Source of the DNA: Haemophilus parainfluenzae
GTDB taxonomy: Bacteria; Pseudomonadota; Gammaproteobacteria; Enterobacterales; Pasteurellaceae
Assembly: GCF_003252755.1 (NCBI RefSeq)
Contig: NZ_QEPT01000003.1
Span: 181,876 to 245,875 of the forward strand
Direction of reading: 5' to 3'
DNA: 64,000 bases
The notes below the pieces were generated by a model, which saw only the letters and a list, made by a program, of their open reading frames with translations, was not told the DNA's origin and ran no database searches. Shown here piece after piece: positions 52,746-63,958 of the stretch. Positions within the stretch are counted from its first letter, which is position 1. The number at the start of each line of letters is the position of its first letter. The position numbers and the translations under genes are program-made.

Positions 52746-53063
52746 ATGAAAAAACAAACTATGCCGACAGGATTTAGCGGCTTCGCTTGGGGAATTGCGG
52801 CATTTTGTTTACCCATTTTACTGTGGCCTATGGCATCTTTGCTTTCTACTTCTTTTGTGAAAAACCCTACACTGAGCGATTTTCAGATCGATCTTTTCTC
52901 GATTATCTTTTGGATTTATCCCTTTGTTTTGGTTTTGATTGCGCGTTTACTTTATAAATTACATCAGTATAAACCCAAACTTGCCGTAAAATTATTGCTA
53001 CTAAGTATGGTCATTTTTTATATTGTTTTAGTCTCTGTTGGCTATATTGGCTTTAGCGTTTAA
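52746..53063 (+). CDS. small membrane protein, DUF5389-like
   Basis: 105 residues with three hydrophobic segments (about 12-35, 47-67, 80-102) and short charged loops (KLHQYKPKLAVK). Resembles the small Pasteurellaceae membrane proteins grouped as DUF5389; function unknown and the match is from memory. Divergent from glpG with 50 bases between starts, ended by the next terminator. Confidence 0.65.
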   Translation: MKKQTMPTGFSGFAWGIAAFCLPILLWPMASLLSTSFVKNPTLSDFQIDLFSIIFWIYPFVLVLIARLLYKLHQYKPKLAVKLLLLSMVIFYIVLVSVGYIGFSV

Positions 53064-53084
53064 GAAGATAAAAATGATAAAAAT

Positions 53085-53108
53085 AAAAGGGAGCTTTCGC
53101 TCCCTTTA
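53085..53108. terminator. bidirectional terminator, small membrane protein/PGdx
   Basis: AAAGGGAGC pairs with GCTCCCTTT around a tight TTTC loop. T runs follow on the minus strand and A-rich sequence precedes it, so it ends both convergent genes. Confidence 0.88.
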
Positions 53109-53160
53109 ACTTATGTTCCTAATAATCAAAAATATAAAAAATTTCCTACCTAGCAATCAA

Positions 53161-53886
53161 TTATGCAAAGTATTTTTCTAAATCGTCGCTACCGCCGATG
53201 TGTTTACCACCGATAAATACTTGTGGCACAGTTGCTCGACCAGAAACCGCACGTACACTCACGATAGTTGCATCATGACCTAATACAATCTCTTCAAAGC
53301 TTAAACCTTTATCATGTAAAAGTTGTTTTGCTTTCGCACAGTACGGGCAACCAGGTTTAGTGAAAATTGCGATTGATTCTTGCACTTGGTAGTTTGGTGC
53401 AATGTATTTCAACATTGTATCAGCATCAGATACTTTAAACGGATCGCCAGGTTCATTTGGTTCAATAAACATTTTTTCAACTACGCCATTTTTTACGAGC
53501 ATAGAATAACGCCAAGAACGTTTACCAAAACCTAAATCATCTTTTCCAACTAACATGCCCATACCTTCAGTGAAAGTACCGTTACCATCTGGAATGAATT
53601 TTACGTTATGTGCTTCTTCAGCTTCTTTCCACGCATTCATCACAAACGTATCATTTACTGATACAACTAAAATATCATCTACACCATATTGTTTGAAAAC
53701 TGGCGCAAGTTCGTTATAACGTGGTAAGTGAGAAGATGAACAAGTTGGCGTGAACGCACCCGGTAATGAGAAAACAACAACTGTTTTGTTATCAAATAAT
53801 TCAGATGTGGTCACATCAACCCATTGATCGCCTTGACGAGTACGAAATGTAACTTGTGGAACTTTTTTTCCTTCCATATTAGACAT
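53161..53886 (-). CDS. hybrid peroxiredoxin-glutaredoxin (PGdx)
   Basis: Reduces hydrogen peroxide and alkyl peroxides using glutathione. 241 residues: N-terminal Prx5 domain (1-165) with the peroxidatic Cys in [14 protein letters not shown] (Cys49), fused to a C-terminal glutaredoxin domain (about 170-241) with [11 protein letters not shown] (CxxC). The fusion lets one polypeptide do reduction and recycling; it was described in H. influenzae. Divergent from oxyR with a 133-base spacer, which suggests OxyR control. Confidence 0.96.
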   Translation of the reverse strand: MSNMEGKKVPQVTFRTRQGDQWVDVTTSELFDNKTVVVFSLPGAFTPTCSSSHLPRYNELAPVFKQYGVDDILVVSVNDTFVMNAWKEAEEAHNVKFIPDGNGTFTEGMGMLVGKDDLGFGKRSWRYSMLVKNGVVEKMFIEPNEPGDPFKVSDADTMLKYIAPNYQVQESIAIFTKPGCPYCAKAKQLLHDKGLSFEEIVLGHDATIVSVRAVSGRATVPQVFIGGKHIGGSDDLEKYFA

Positions 53887-54019
53887 AGTGTGTCTCCTTC
53901 TAGTTAATTAAATTTATTTGTTCTAAAAAACTTTATAGGCATTATAATAGCTTTATGATATAGTCTCAATCAATTAATTCTATCCTTTTAATTGACATAT
54001 TCTATAAAGTGAGAATCCT
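53887..54019. promoter_or_regulatory. divergent PGdx/oxyR control region
   Basis: A/T-rich spacer with three ATAG tetramers at 53935-53938, 53947-53950 and 53960-53963 (12-13 bases apart) and CTAT at 53980-53983. OxyR sites are built from four ATAG-type quarter elements about 10-11 bases apart. The arrangement is similar but not exact, so OxyR binding here is a guess supported mainly by gene order. Confidence 0.4.
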
Positions 54020-54925
54020 ATGAATATCCGTGATTTAGAATACTTAGTAGCGCTTTCCGAGTTTAAACATTTCCGTCGTGCTGCGGATTCTTGCAATGTT
54101 AGCCAACCAACTTTAAGTGGTCAAATCCGCAAACTCGAAGATGAATTAGGCATTATTTTACTTGAACGTACGAGCCGTAAAGTACTCTTCACGCAATCAG
54201 GTATGTTACTTGTCGATCAAGCTCGCACTGTATTACGTGAAGTAAAATTACTCAAAGAAATGGCTAGCAATCAAGGTAAAGAAATGACAGGTCCATTACA
54301 CATTGGATTAATCCCAACAGTTGGTCCTTACCTACTTCCTTATATTGTACCAACATTGAAAGAAACTTTCCCAGATTTAGAAGTTTTTCTTTACGAAGCC
54401 CAAACTCACCAACTATTAGAACAATTAGAAACTGGCCGTTTAGATTGTGCGATTGTCGCTCGCGTACCCGAAACGGAAGCGTTTATCGAAGTACCCATTT
54501 TTGATGAAAAAATGTTACTAGCAGTTTCAGAACAGCATCCATGGGCGTCAGAAAGCAAAATTGCCATGAATACCTTAAAAGGGCAAGAAATGCTTATGCT
54601 AGATGATGGGCACTGCTTACGTAATCAAGCGTTAGATTATTGTTTTACGGCAGGAGCGAAAGAGGACTCTCACTTCCAAGCAACGAGTCTGGAAACCTTA
54701 CGTAATATGGTGGCAGCCAATGCAGGTATTACCTTTATGCCAGAACTTGCTGTATTAAATGAAGGCACACGTAAAGGCGTAAAATATATTCCTTGTCATT
54801 CACCAGAACCCGCTCGTACTATTGCGCTTGTTTACCGTCCAGGCTCTCCGTTACGTAATCGTTATGAACGCGTTGCAAATGCGATCAGTGAGCAAGTTAA
54901 ATCAATTTTAGCGAATAAAAAATAA
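54020..54925 (+). CDS. oxyR: hydrogen peroxide-sensing regulator OxyR (LysR family)
   Basis: Activates peroxide defence genes after forming a disulfide. 301 residues. Winged helix-turn-helix at residues 1-60 (HFRRAADSCNVSQPTLSGQI). Redox pair Cys199 and Cys208 in DDGHCLRNQALDYC. Divergent from PGdx and followed 25 bases later by fabR, an order also found in E. coli. Confidence 0.97.
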   Translation: MNIRDLEYLVALSEFKHFRRAADSCNVSQPTLSGQIRKLEDELGIILLERTSRKVLFTQSGMLLVDQARTVLREVKLLKEMASNQGKEMTGPLHIGLIPTVGPYLLPYIVPTLKETFPDLEVFLYEAQTHQLLEQLETGRLDCAIVARVPETEAFIEVPIFDEKMLLAVSEQHPWASESKIAMNTLKGQEMLMLDDGHCLRNQALDYCFTAGAKEDSHFQATSLETLRNMVAANAGITFMPELAVLNEGTRKGVKYIPCHSPEPARTIALVYRPGSPLRNRYERVANAISEQVKSILANKK

Positions 54926-54950
54926 TTCATCATAGACTGAGGAAAACCAA

Positions 54951-55574
54951 ATGGCTGGTGTTCGAGCAATTCAAAAAGAAAAAACCCGTCGGGCCTTAAT
55001 TGACGCCGCATTCAATCAGTTGAGTGCAGAAAAAAGCTTTTCTAATTTAAGCTTACGTGAAGTTGCGCGTGAAGCGGGTATTGCACCAACTTCTTTCTAT
55101 CGCCACTTTAGCGATATGGATGAGCTCGGATTAGAAATGGTGGATGAAGCCGGCTTAACGCTTCGCCAATTAATGCGCCAAGCGCGTAAACGCATTGATG
55201 CCGGCGGCAGTGTCATCCGTGTTTCTGTTGAAACCTTTTTTGAATTTATCACTCACAGCACTAACGTGTTCCGTTTGCTCTTACGTGAAAGTTCGGGGAC
55301 TTCTCAAGCTTTCCGTACTGCAGCGGCCCGCGAAATCAAACACTTTGTGGATGAATTAGCTGAATACATTGCGAAGAAAAATCACTATTCTCAATATGTC
55401 TCTTATGTACAGGCAGAAGGCATGGTAACCATCGTATTCACAGCTGGCTCCAATGCCTTAGATATGACGAAGGCCGAACAAGATTTGCTAAAAGAACGTG
55501 TAATCTTACAGCTCCGTATGCTCGCTAAAGGTGGCGACTTCGCCGCTCATAAAGAAAAAATGATGCGAAAATAG
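54951..55574 (+). CDS. fabR: fatty acid biosynthesis repressor FabR (TetR family)
   Basis: Represses unsaturated fatty acid genes (fabA, fabB) in E. coli in response to acyl-thioester composition. 207 residues; TetR helix-turn-helix at about 10-55 ([22 protein letters not shown]). FabR-typical [20 protein letters not shown] follows. In an operon with oxyR. Confidence 0.95.
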   Translation: MAGVRAIQKEKTRRALIDAAFNQLSAEKSFSNLSLREVAREAGIAPTSFYRHFSDMDELGLEMVDEAGLTLRQLMRQARKRIDAGGSVIRVSVETFFEFITHSTNVFRLLLRESSGTSQAFRTAAAREIKHFVDELAEYIAKKNHYSQYVSYVQAEGMVTIVFTAGSNALDMTKAEQDLLKERVILQLRMLAKGGDFAAHKEKMMRK

Positions 55575-55597
55575 ACCGCACTTTTCGACTAAAACAA

Positions 55598-55621
55598 AAC
55601 ACCCGCATCTCTGCGGGTGTT
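55598..55621. terminator. bidirectional terminator, fabR/hel
   Basis: AACACCCGCA pairs perfectly with TGCGGGTGTT around a TCTC loop; T-rich on the minus strand. A lone uptake sequence (ACCGCACTT, at about 55576) precedes it. Confidence 0.88.
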
Positions 55622-55641
55622 GCTTTATCTCAAGAAGGGAA

Positions 55642-56475
<834 letters not shown>

Positions 56476-56500
56476 TTAAAAAGTCATAATGACAGGCAAA

Positions 56501-56573
56501 AGTATAACAAGCCTATTTGGGCAGTGACTATGGGTTTATCAAACTTTATAACTAATTTGTGAGATAGATCACA
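56501..56573 (-). promoter_or_regulatory. CRP site and extended -10 promoter for hel
   Basis: TGTGA-GATAGA-TCACA at 56558-56573 is a perfect CRP match. On the minus strand TGTTATACT gives an extended -10 box (TATACT at 56501-56506), start near 56494, so the site is centred near -71.5, an accepted class I spacing. Confidence 0.75.
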
Positions 56574-56711
56574 TTTTTCATTCTGAAGTAATCTAACAAG
56601 CCCGATGAAATCATTTCAAAAATCATCTTATTTTTTAACCGCACTTTTTCATCGCATTTCGCTGTATTTCACGGTAAACTATCCCCAGTTTTCAGAAATA
56701 ATAGGTAATTT

Positions 56712-56990
56712 ATGCGTCTTTTCATTGGAATTTTAGTGGGTATTCTCGTGCTATTTCAGTACGATCTTTGGTTTGGTAAAAATGGCTATTTTGACTACAA
56801 AGATGTCGCAGCTCAAATCAAAGAGAATAAAGCTGAAAATGAAAAGCTCTCACAAAGAAATCAAATGATTTCCGCCGAAATTCAAGGATTAACAAAAGGC
56901 TTTGAATCTATTGAAGAGCGTGCACGCATGAGTCATGATATGGTCAAACCAAACGAAGTGTTCTATCACATCGTCAAAGAGCATAAATAA
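56712..56990 (+). CDS. ftsB: cell division protein FtsB
   Basis: Small bitopic protein of the FtsQLB divisome complex. 92 residues: N-terminal transmembrane segment (about 1-20, [20 protein letters not shown]), a coiled coil (about 28-65), then [21 protein letters not shown], the family end. The stop overlaps the ispD start by one base. Same ftsB-ispD-ispF order as in E. coli. Confidence 0.95.
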   Translation: MRLFIGILVGILVLFQYDLWFGKNGYFDYKDVAAQIKENKAENEKLSQRNQMISAEIQGLTKGFESIEERARMSHDMVKPNEVFYHIVKEHK

Positions 56991-57673
56991 TGAACCGCGA
57001 AATTATTGCCGTCATTCCTGCTGCGGGTGTTGGAAGCCGTATGCAAGCAAACAAACCGAAGCAATATCTGAAAATCCTAGACAAGACGATTCTGGAACAT
57101 ACGCTCTCAGTCATTCTATCCCATCCTGCAATCAATCACGTTATCCTTTCGGTGGGAAAAAATGATCCCTATCTTTCTGAAATTACCTTATTCCCTCATC
57201 AAAACATCACCCTCGTTGAAGGTGGTGAAACACGAGCTGAGTCAGTTCTAAATGGACTAAATACGATCAAAAATGACCAAGCTTGGGTATTGGTGCATGA
57301 TGCAGCCAGACCTTGTTTAACCCATCAAGATTTAGATAAATTGCTCCAAATCGATGATGAGCAAGGTGCTATTTTAGCTATTCCAGCGGTCGATACGATT
57401 AAACGCGCAAATAAACAACAAGATATTATTAAAACGGAAGATCGCGCTGAACTTTGGCTTGCTCAGACGCCTCAATTTTTCCGTTGCGATCTATTAAGAA
57501 ATGCGCTTGAACAGGGGCTTTCTCAAGGCGCCAATATTACAGATGAAGCCTCTGCGATGGAACTTGCCGGATTTCAACCGCACTTAGTCGCAGGACGAAG
57601 TGATAATATTAAAGTCACGCGTCCAGAAGATTTAGCTTTAGCCGAATTTTATTTAACAAGGAAAACACTATGA
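56990..57673 (+). CDS. ispD: 2-C-methyl-D-erythritol 4-phosphate cytidylyltransferase
   Basis: Third step of the MEP isoprenoid pathway. 227 residues; CTP-binding [20 protein letters not shown] start, [13 protein letters not shown] near 103, ending [17 protein letters not shown]. Overlaps ispF by four bases (ATGA), so the two are translated together. Confidence 0.97.
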   Translation: MNREIIAVIPAAGVGSRMQANKPKQYLKILDKTILEHTLSVILSHPAINHVILSVGKNDPYLSEITLFPHQNITLVEGGETRAESVLNGLNTIKNDQAWVLVHDAARPCLTHQDLDKLLQIDDEQGAILAIPAVDTIKRANKQQDIIKTEDRAELWLAQTPQFFRCDLLRNALEQGLSQGANITDEASAMELAGFQPHLVAGRSDNIKVTRPEDLALAEFYLTRKTL

Positions 57674-58146
57674 TACGAATTGGACATGGGTTTGATGTTC
57701 ATGCCTTTGGTGAAGACCGCCCTTTAATTATTGGTGGCGTTAAAGTGCCTTACCACACTGGGTTTATTGCCCATTCTGATGGCGATGTCGCCTTACATGC
57801 CTTAACAGATGCTTTATTAGGTGCAGTAGCATTAGGTGATATTGGTAAACTCTTCCCTGATACCGATATGCAATATAAGAATGCAGATAGCCGTGTTTTA
57901 TTACGAGAAGCATTCCGCCAAGTACAAGCAAAAGGCTATAAAGTAGGTAATGTGGATGTAACCATTATTGCACAAGCCCCTAAAATGCGTCCTCATATCG
58001 ATGCAATGCGAGCGAAAATTGCGGAAGATTTACATTGTGATATTGAGCAAGTCAACGTGAAAGCAACCACAACAGAAAAACTTGGCTTTACAGGCCGAAG
58101 TGAAGGCATTGCTTGCGAGGCTGTCGCATTATTATTAAAAGCTTAA
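57670..58146 (+). CDS. ispF: 2-C-methyl-D-erythritol 2,4-cyclodiphosphate synthase
   Basis: Fifth step of the MEP pathway; trimeric zinc enzyme. 158 residues. Metal ligands in [11 protein letters not shown] (Asp8, His10) and [11 protein letters not shown] (His42 type). [16 protein letters not shown] is near the C-terminus. Followed by a terminator. Confidence 0.97.
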   Translation: MIRIGHGFDVHAFGEDRPLIIGGVKVPYHTGFIAHSDGDVALHALTDALLGAVALGDIGKLFPDTDMQYKNADSRVLLREAFRQVQAKGYKVGNVDVTIIAQAPKMRPHIDAMRAKIAEDLHCDIEQVNVKATTTEKLGFTGRSEGIACEAVALLLKA

Positions 58147-58155
58147 ATTTTAGGT

Positions 58156-58187
58156 AAAAAAAGGTTGGTAAAATACCAACCTTTTTT
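58156..58187. terminator. bidirectional terminator, ispF/mscL
   Basis: AAAAAAGGTTGGTA pairs perfectly with TACCAACCTTTTTT around an AAA loop, between convergent ispF and mscL. Confidence 0.92.
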
Positions 58188-58202
58188 ATTTGAATTAAAT
58201 TC

Positions 58203-58589
58203 TTATTGTTTTTTTAATAAATCGCGAATTTCAGTAAGTAATTCTTCTTGTGAAGGACCTTTTACTTCTTCTACTGGTTTTTTCACTTTGTTGATACCTT
58301 TGATCATCATGAAGATTGCAAATGCAATGATGATGAAATCAAAGACGTTTTGAATAAATACACCGTAGTTTAAGGTTACTGCTGGGGTTTCACCCACAGC
58401 TTGAGCTAACGTGATTTTCAAATCTTTGAAATCTACGCCACCAGTTAAAATACCTAATACAGGCATTACTACGTCACCGACAAGTGAACTTACGATTTTA
58501 CCAAAAGCACCACCGATGATCACACCGACTGCCATATCTACTACGTTGCCGCGCATTGCGAATTCGCGGAATTCTTTAAGAAAGCTCAT
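58203..58589 (-). CDS. mscL: large-conductance mechanosensitive channel MscL
   Basis: Opens under membrane tension to release solutes in hypo-osmotic shock. 128 residues; [20 protein letters not shown] is the N-terminal helix and TM1, [20 protein letters not shown] is TM2, with a charged C-terminal bundle. In H. influenzae it also follows trkA. Confidence 0.97.
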   Translation of the reverse strand: MSFLKEFREFAMRGNVVDMAVGVIIGGAFGKIVSSLVGDVVMPVLGILTGGVDFKDLKITLAQAVGETPAVTLNYGVFIQNVFDFIIIAFAIFMMIKGINKVKKPVEEVKGPSQEELLTEIRDLLKKQ

Positions 58590-58667
58590 AAAATTTCCTT
58601 TTGTGTTGGTTTAAAAAATTAAAAGAGTGCGTATTATAGGTTTTCAGATTAAAAAGTAAACTGTTAT

Positions 58668-60044
58668 TTAAATAAAAAATGCACTTGGTTGGAATAATTT
58701 TTCTATTTCTGACACAGATTTCTTGTCATTAATATAAACAATGACACTATCACTTTCTTCAATGGTCACCTGACGACGTGCAATGATAACCTCATTTTTA
58801 CGTAAAATTGCCGCAATCATTGCACCAACTGGAAGTTTAAGATCGCCAATCTGTCTTCCAACCACATTGGATGTGGTCGAATCGCCATGTACCACAAGTT
58901 CAATGGCTTCCGCAGTACCATGACGCAAAGAGGCCACGTTTTTGATATCCCCTTTACGCACATGTCCTAATAAAGCGGAAATTGTCGCTTGTTGTGGTGA
59001 AACCGCAATATCAATGGTTCCACCTTGAATCAAATTGATATATGCCATGCGCTGAATCAGTACCATGGCTTTTTTAGCACCAAGACGTTTTGCCAGTAAC
59101 GCCGACATAATATTGGCTTCATCATCGGCACTTAATGATAAAAAGACATCGACGTTTTCGATATGTTCTTCAAAAAGTAGGTTTTGATCAGAGGCGTCAC
59201 CATGGAAAACAAGGGTTTTAGAGAGTTTCTCTGCCAACACTTTTGCTTTTTCACCATCACGCTCAATGAGTTTTACTTGATACTTATCTTCTAGCTGTTT
59301 TGCCACACCTGAGGCAATATTCCCGCTGCCAACGATCATGATACGCTTGTAAGTTTTCTCAAGGCGTTGCAATTCGCTCATTACCGCTTTAATGTGTTCT
59401 GTCGCACAAATGAAGGTGATTTCATCTCCCGCCTCAATAATGGTCGAACCTTGCGGGCGAATTAATTTATCATTACGTAAAATTGAAATAATACGGCAAT
59501 CAATATGTGGCATATGCTCTTTAAAAGCGGATAACGCATAGCCTACTAATGGACCGCCGTAATACGCTTTTACGATCACAATGCTAATTCGATTATTGGC
59601 AAAATGCGCCACTTGCAACGCACCTGGATAAGCAATTAAGCGTGTAATCTCATCTGTAACTAAATTCTCTGGCGAAATCAGATGATCGATTGGTACGTTT
59701 TCATCATTAAATAATTTATCTTTCTCACGCAAATATTCCGCATTACGAATACGTGCAATACGTGTTGGGGTATTAAAAAGAGTATATCCCAACTGGCAAG
59801 CAATCATATTGATTTCATCTGATGCCGTTACTGCAACCATCAAGTCTGCATCAGCGGCTCCTGCATCACGCAAAACCTTAGGGGAAGAAGGGGAACCTTT
59901 AACCACGCGTAAATCATGCTTATCTTGTAAATTCTGCAGATGTTGAGATTCATTATCTACCAGTGTGATGTCGTTATCTTCACTCACTAAATTTGCCGCA
60001 AGTGTTGTGCCTACTTGCCCTGCACCTAAGATGATTATTTTCAT
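58668..60044 (-). CDS. trkA: Trk potassium uptake regulatory protein TrkA
   Basis: Cytoplasmic NAD-binding subunit of the Trk potassium transporter. 458 residues with two RCK repeats: first TrkA-N domain with [16 protein letters not shown] (residues 3-18) and second with [18 protein letters not shown] (about 235). Each is followed by a TrkA-C domain. Its start overlaps the stop of the glycosyltransferase gene by four bases. That is unusual; rsmB directly precedes trkA in H. influenzae. Confidence 0.96.
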   Translation of the reverse strand: MKIIILGAGQVGTTLAANLVSEDNDITLVDNESQHLQNLQDKHDLRVVKGSPSSPKVLRDAGAADADLMVAVTASDEINMIACQLGYTLFNTPTRIARIRNAEYLREKDKLFNDENVPIDHLISPENLVTDEITRLIAYPGALQVAHFANNRISIVIVKAYYGGPLVGYALSAFKEHMPHIDCRIISILRNDKLIRPQGSTIIEAGDEITFICATEHIKAVMSELQRLEKTYKRIMIVGSGNIASGVAKQLEDKYQVKLIERDGEKAKVLAEKLSKTLVFHGDASDQNLLFEEHIENVDVFLSLSADDEANIMSALLAKRLGAKKAMVLIQRMAYINLIQGGTIDIAVSPQQATISALLGHVRKGDIKNVASLRHGTAEAIELVVHGDSTTSNVVGRQIGDLKLPVGAMIAAILRKNEVIIARRQVTIEESDSVIVYINDKKSVSEIEKLFQPSAFFI

Positions 60045-60856
60045 TCTGTTCTCTCCACAACCAAAGGTCGAATGCCAATTTCAGCTGAATTTAGACCGCA
60101 CTTTAATGCTTCAATACGGCGACAAATGGTCGATGTTACTTGTTCAGCTTCTGCCATTTTTTCGGCTGTAATCGCTGGATCTTGTTTACCAAATAACAGC
60201 CCATCGAGTAAACGTTCTGCATGCATACCTTCACGACAAAAATGCAGAACACCAACATCTTCAAATAATGTCGCTACTTTTGCCATTTTAGTGGTTGCAA
60301 TGCCTAAAGCGCCATCTTCACCGCCGAGCTCTCGAAATAATTGATGTGTTGGAAATCCGCCGCATGCTAAGAAAAAAGCTTTATTAAAAACGATATTTCC
60401 CCCGCAGGTCATGCGCATATATTGCCATGCCTGATCAAAATTAGGGTGTTCCGCATAGCGTTGGGCTAAATTTATTGGTTTTAATGCTAATCTCACCACC
60501 GAAGTATCTGGCTGAAAATGAAAGGTTGCCGCCGCCACTTCTAATGCTCCAGGTTCGTATGCATCATCCGCATCTAAAAATGCAACAAAATCGACCGCAC
60601 TTTTAGCAGAGAGCATTGCGCCCCAATTTCGAGCCATCGCAACGCCACTATTTTTCGGCATTTGTTCGACAGAAATTCTGTCTGGATATTGTTTTGCAAG
60701 CTGTAAGGCTAATGCAAATGTATTATCTGTCGATGCATCATCAATCAGCCAAAGGTGACCAAGATTATTTTGCTGCAACACAGACTCTACTGCACGAACA
60801 AGCGTTTGTTCAGTGTTATAGCAAGGAATGACGACATCAATTAAAGGCAAATTCAT
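60041..60856 (-). CDS. family 2 glycosyltransferase
   Basis: 271 residues, soluble. GT-A fold: [20 protein letters not shown] at the N-terminus, IDDASTDNT (about 38-46) for the nucleotide, and the metal-binding DxD in [11 protein letters not shown] (about 95). The acceptor is unknown; lipooligosaccharide or another glycan is the usual inference in Haemophilus. It starts one base after the rsmB stop codon region ends downstream on the map and overlaps trkA by four bases. It is thus tightly built into the fmt-rsmB-trkA run. Contains two uptake sequences, so it is not a very recent arrival. Confidence 0.88.
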   Translation of the reverse strand: MNLPLIDVVIPCYNTEQTLVRAVESVLQQNNLGHLWLIDDASTDNTFALALQLAKQYPDRISVEQMPKNSGVAMARNWGAMLSAKSAVDFVAFLDADDAYEPGALEVAAATFHFQPDTSVVRLALKPINLAQRYAEHPNFDQAWQYMRMTCGGNIVFNKAFFLACGGFPTHQLFRELGGEDGALGIATTKMAKVATLFEDVGVLHFCREGMHAERLLDGLLFGKQDPAITAEKMAEAEQVTSTICRRIEALKCGLNSAEIGIRPLVVERTE

Positions 60857-62194
60857 TTAAGCTGACCGTTTTCTCAATTTTGCATAATAGAACCCATCCC
60901 CGCCATTCTCTTGTGGTAAGAATTGGATTCCAATCGTATTTTCCGTTTGTTCAAACGGCAATGGCATTAATTCTGCATCGGGTGTTTCAGCTAAAAAATG
61001 CTGTATTTGCTGACTGTTCTCATCAGGAAGCACCGAGCAAGTCGCGTAAAGCAAAATACCATTAGGTTTTAATTTTGCCCACAGCGCTTTTAGAATTTGT
61101 CCTTGCAAGGCAACCAATTGAGCAATATCCGTTTCTTGACGTAACCATTTAATATCTGGATGACGACGAATCACGCCCGTTGCTGAGCAAGGTGCATCTA
61201 ATAAAATACGATCAAAGGATGCACCACTTAAACCTATTTCTGAGAGCCACTTTTCTGGCTCGGTAGCATCACCACAAACAACTGTCGCCTGTTGATTCAA
61301 ACGGGTAAGATTTTCTTCGACGCGTTTTAAGCGATGAGCCTCGACATCAAGCGCAATCACTTTCGCTTGTGGCGCCATTTCTAAAATATGCGTAGTTTTC
61401 CCACCTGGTGCCGCGCAAGCATCTAAAATTAATTCACCATTTTGTGGCTCAAGCAATAAGGCCGACCATTGTGCATTGAGATCTTGAACTGTTACTGCAC
61501 CCTGTTCAAAATTTGGTAGTTTCGAGACAGAAAGTGGGTGTGCTAAGCGCAGAGCATGTGGATTATCACATTCAAATGACTCTATCTCTTGCTCCTCCAA
61601 CAAAGTGCGATAAGTTTTTGTGCCATTTTGCTGTTGATTGACCCGTAACCACATTGGTGGCTTTTGGTTATTCGCCTCAATAATTTCACGCCAATTCGGA
61701 TAAGCTTTTTTGAGTTTATTCACAAACCAGTCAGGATGAAGCGTTTCCCAATGTTTATCTACTACAGCAAGAATATTCTCTTGTTCCCGTAAGAAGCGAC
61801 GCAGTACACCATTAACCAAACCACGGAAACTATCTGATTTCAATGATTTTGTGGCATTAACTACTTCATCTACCGCCGCATGGGCGGGCACGCGCATATA
61901 AAGTAATTGGTACAATCCCACCAATAGCAAGCAGTGCACGATGCGGGTTTTCCCCTTCAATGGCTTATCTAATAATTTTTTTATAATATTTTCTAAACGA
62001 GGCAATACGCGACAAATACCAAAGGTGATTTCCTGTAATAAAGGTAAATCCTGTGGTTTTACTTGCGATTGCACTTCTGGAAGTAACGTTGATAAGGACT
62101 TACCTTGATCTAAAACCTGTAAAATCACTTGAGCAGCAATAGCGCGTACCGAAAGTGCGGTCGATTTTTCCGTTTTTTTTCGTTGAAATACCAT
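60857..62194 (-). CDS. rsmB: 16S rRNA cytosine(967)-C5-methyltransferase
   Basis: Methylates C967 of 16S rRNA. 445 residues: NusB-like N-terminal domain (about 15-150), then the methyltransferase domain with [16 protein letters not shown] (SAM), [20 protein letters not shown] and the catalytic Cys in [12 protein letters not shown]. The N-terminus [11 protein letters not shown] is longer and more basic than in E. coli. Start codon overlaps the fmt stop (TAATG). Confidence 0.95.
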   Translation of the reverse strand: MVFQRKKTEKSTALSVRAIAAQVILQVLDQGKSLSTLLPEVQSQVKPQDLPLLQEITFGICRVLPRLENIIKKLLDKPLKGKTRIVHCLLLVGLYQLLYMRVPAHAAVDEVVNATKSLKSDSFRGLVNGVLRRFLREQENILAVVDKHWETLHPDWFVNKLKKAYPNWREIIEANNQKPPMWLRVNQQQNGTKTYRTLLEEQEIESFECDNPHALRLAHPLSVSKLPNFEQGAVTVQDLNAQWSALLLEPQNGELILDACAAPGGKTTHILEMAPQAKVIALDVEAHRLKRVEENLTRLNQQATVVCGDATEPEKWLSEIGLSGASFDRILLDAPCSATGVIRRHPDIKWLRQETDIAQLVALQGQILKALWAKLKPNGILLYATCSVLPDENSQQIQHFLAETPDAELMPLPFEQTENTIGIQFLPQENGGDGFYYAKLRKRSA

Positions 62195-63150
62195 TAGTTT
62201 AGAACCTTACCAACCTGGAACCAATCTGCTCGACCATTGAGGAAGTCTTGCACAGACATAGGTTTCTTGCCTGCGGGCTGAAGTTGCAATAAATTTAAAA
62301 CGCCTTCTTTCGTGGCAATTTGGATACCTTTTTTATCGACACTTAAAATTGTTCCTGCCGGTTTATCCACATGTGGCAATACCTCTGCAGCATAAATTTT
62401 TAAGGTTTGTTCATTACTCTGCTCATCAGTTAATTGTAGGAAACTAATCGGCCAAGGATTAAACGCGCGAACATTGCGTTCAAGCTGGACTGCCGATAGC
62501 GACCAATCTAATTTAGCCTCTTCTTTAGAAAGTTTCTCTGCATAGTTACTTTGGCTATCATCTTGTTTTTCTGCAATGAATTTCCCATCTTCCAAATGAT
62601 CCAAAACATCAATCAATGCAGCTGGCGCAATTTCAGCTAATTTATGGTAAAGCGAGGTTGAGGTTTCTTGCTCATCAATATCGCAATACACTTTGTGTAA
62701 CATATCGCCAGTATCTAAGCCTGCATCCATCTGCATAATTGTCACACCAGTTTGTTGATCGCCAGCCCAAATAGACCGCTGAATAGGTGCAGCACCACGC
62801 CAACGTGGCAAGAGAGAACCATGCACATTTAAACAACCTAAACGAGGCATATCCAACACTGCTTGAGGTAAAATCAAACCATAAGCGACAACAACCATTA
62901 CATCGGCATTTAACGCTTTAAGATCTGCTTGTGCGTCTTCTTTACGTAAGGATTTTGGTTGATAAACAGGAATTTGATGCTGTTCTGCTAATTGCTTTAC
63001 AGGGCTCGCCTGCAATTTTTTACCGCGACCAGCCGGTTTATCTGGCTGCGTATAAACAGCAATAATATTGTGATGAGAATTTAAAAGTGCAGCAAGATGT
63101 TGTGCTGCGAAGTCCGGCGTACCGGCAAAGATGATATTCAATGATTTCAT
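62194..63150 (-). CDS. fmt: methionyl-tRNA formyltransferase
   Basis: Formylates initiator Met-tRNA with 10-formyl-tetrahydrofolate. 318 residues; [19 protein letters not shown] start, the catalytic block [17 protein letters not shown] (about 107-123), and a C-terminal tRNA-binding domain. Between def and rsmB, the usual order. Confidence 0.97.
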   Translation of the reverse strand: MKSLNIIFAGTPDFAAQHLAALLNSHHNIIAVYTQPDKPAGRGKKLQASPVKQLAEQHQIPVYQPKSLRKEDAQADLKALNADVMVVVAYGLILPQAVLDMPRLGCLNVHGSLLPRWRGAAPIQRSIWAGDQQTGVTIMQMDAGLDTGDMLHKVYCDIDEQETSTSLYHKLAEIAPAALIDVLDHLEDGKFIAEKQDDSQSNYAEKLSKEEAKLDWSLSAVQLERNVRAFNPWPISFLQLTDEQSNEQTLKIYAAEVLPHVDKPAGTILSVDKKGIQIATKEGVLNLLQLQPAGKKPMSVQDFLNGRADWFQVGKVLN

Positions 63151-63177
63151 AATGTTCTACGTTATGGCGTTAATAGG

Positions 63178-63207
63178 AAAAGTGCGGTCATTTTATACCG
63201 CACTTTT
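63178..63207 (-). terminator. inverted uptake-sequence hairpin between def and fmt
   Basis: AAAAGTGCGGT (63178-63188) pairs with ACCGCACTTTT (63197-63207), loop of 8 bases, directly after the def stop. With only four T residues after it, it may end just part of the def transcripts before fmt. Confidence 0.7.
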
Positions 63208-63209
63208 GA

Positions 63210-63719
63210 TTATTGTTTTGCAATTTGTTTTTTATATTTCACTAATTTTTCTTTGATACGTTGACGTTTCAACGGTGAAAGATAATCAACAAATAAAATA
63301 CCGTTTAAATGATCGATTTCATGCTGAATACAGATCGCTAATAAACCATCTGCATCAAGCGTAAATTCTTTTCCATTACGGTCTAAGGCTTTTACCGTGA
63401 CTTTTTCTTTACGGGGCACTAAGGCACGGAATCCAGGAATAGATAAACAACCTTCTTCAATGCCTGTTTCACCTTCAGAAGCCAAAATTTCTGGATTGAT
63501 CAACACTAATTGATTTTGTTTGTCACCTTCAATATCAATCGTAATAATACGTTGCAAGATATCTACTTGTGGAGCGGCAAGACCAATCCCTTCTTCTTGG
63601 TACATCGTATCAAACATATCATCTACAATTTTGCGAATGTCATCATTGACTTCTGCAACTGGCTCACAAACAACCTTAAGGTGATCATCTGGATAAATTA
63701 ATACATTAAGTGCGGTCAT
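63210..63719 (-). CDS. def: peptide deformylase
   Basis: Removes the formyl group from new proteins. 169 residues. The three motifs are [10 protein letters not shown] (I), EGCLSIPG (II, metal Cys) and QHEIDHLNG (III, two metal His and the catalytic Glu). An uptake sequence lies at the very start of the gene (codons 1-6 region). First gene of the def-fmt-rsmB-(GT)-trkA run. Confidence 0.97.
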   Translation of the reverse strand: MTALNVLIYPDDHLKVVCEPVAEVNDDIRKIVDDMFDTMYQEEGIGLAAPQVDILQRIITIDIEGDKQNQLVLINPEILASEGETGIEEGCLSIPGFRALVPRKEKVTVKALDRNGKEFTLDADGLLAICIQHEIDHLNGILFVDYLSPLKRQRIKEKLVKYKKQIAKQ

Positions 63720-63802
63720 ATTTTCTCTTGTTTTATTAAAATTACGGCGGTGATTGTATCATAGAATCAACGCTTTGCTAAAATATTGAAAACTCCATAA
63801 AC

Positions 63803-63831
63803 AAAAACCCCAAGCCATTCAGCTCGGGGTT
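63803..63831 (-). terminator. terminator of the rRNA operon
   Basis: On the minus strand AACCCCGAGC pairs with GCTTGGGGTT (one G-T) around a TGAATG loop and ends in TTTTTG. It lies 11 bases past the 5S gene. Confidence 0.9.
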
Positions 63832-63841
63832 CACATTCACT

Positions 63842-63958
63842 ACCTGGCGGTGTCCTACTCTCACATGGGGAAACCCCACACTACCATCGGCGCATCGGCG
63901 TTTCACTTCTGAGTTCGGTATGGGGTCAGGTGGGACCACCGCTCTATCGCCGCCAGGA
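63842..63958 (-). rRNA. rrf: 5S ribosomal RNA
   Basis: On the minus strand it reads CCTGGCGGCGATAGAGCGGT... and contains the conserved CCCACCTGACCCCATACCGA and AACTCAGAAGTGAAAC segments, ending with ACCGCCAGG, which pairs with the 5' end. About 117 bases. The 42 bases beyond it to the window edge are the 23S-5S spacer, so a 23S gene is expected outside the window. Confidence 0.95.
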
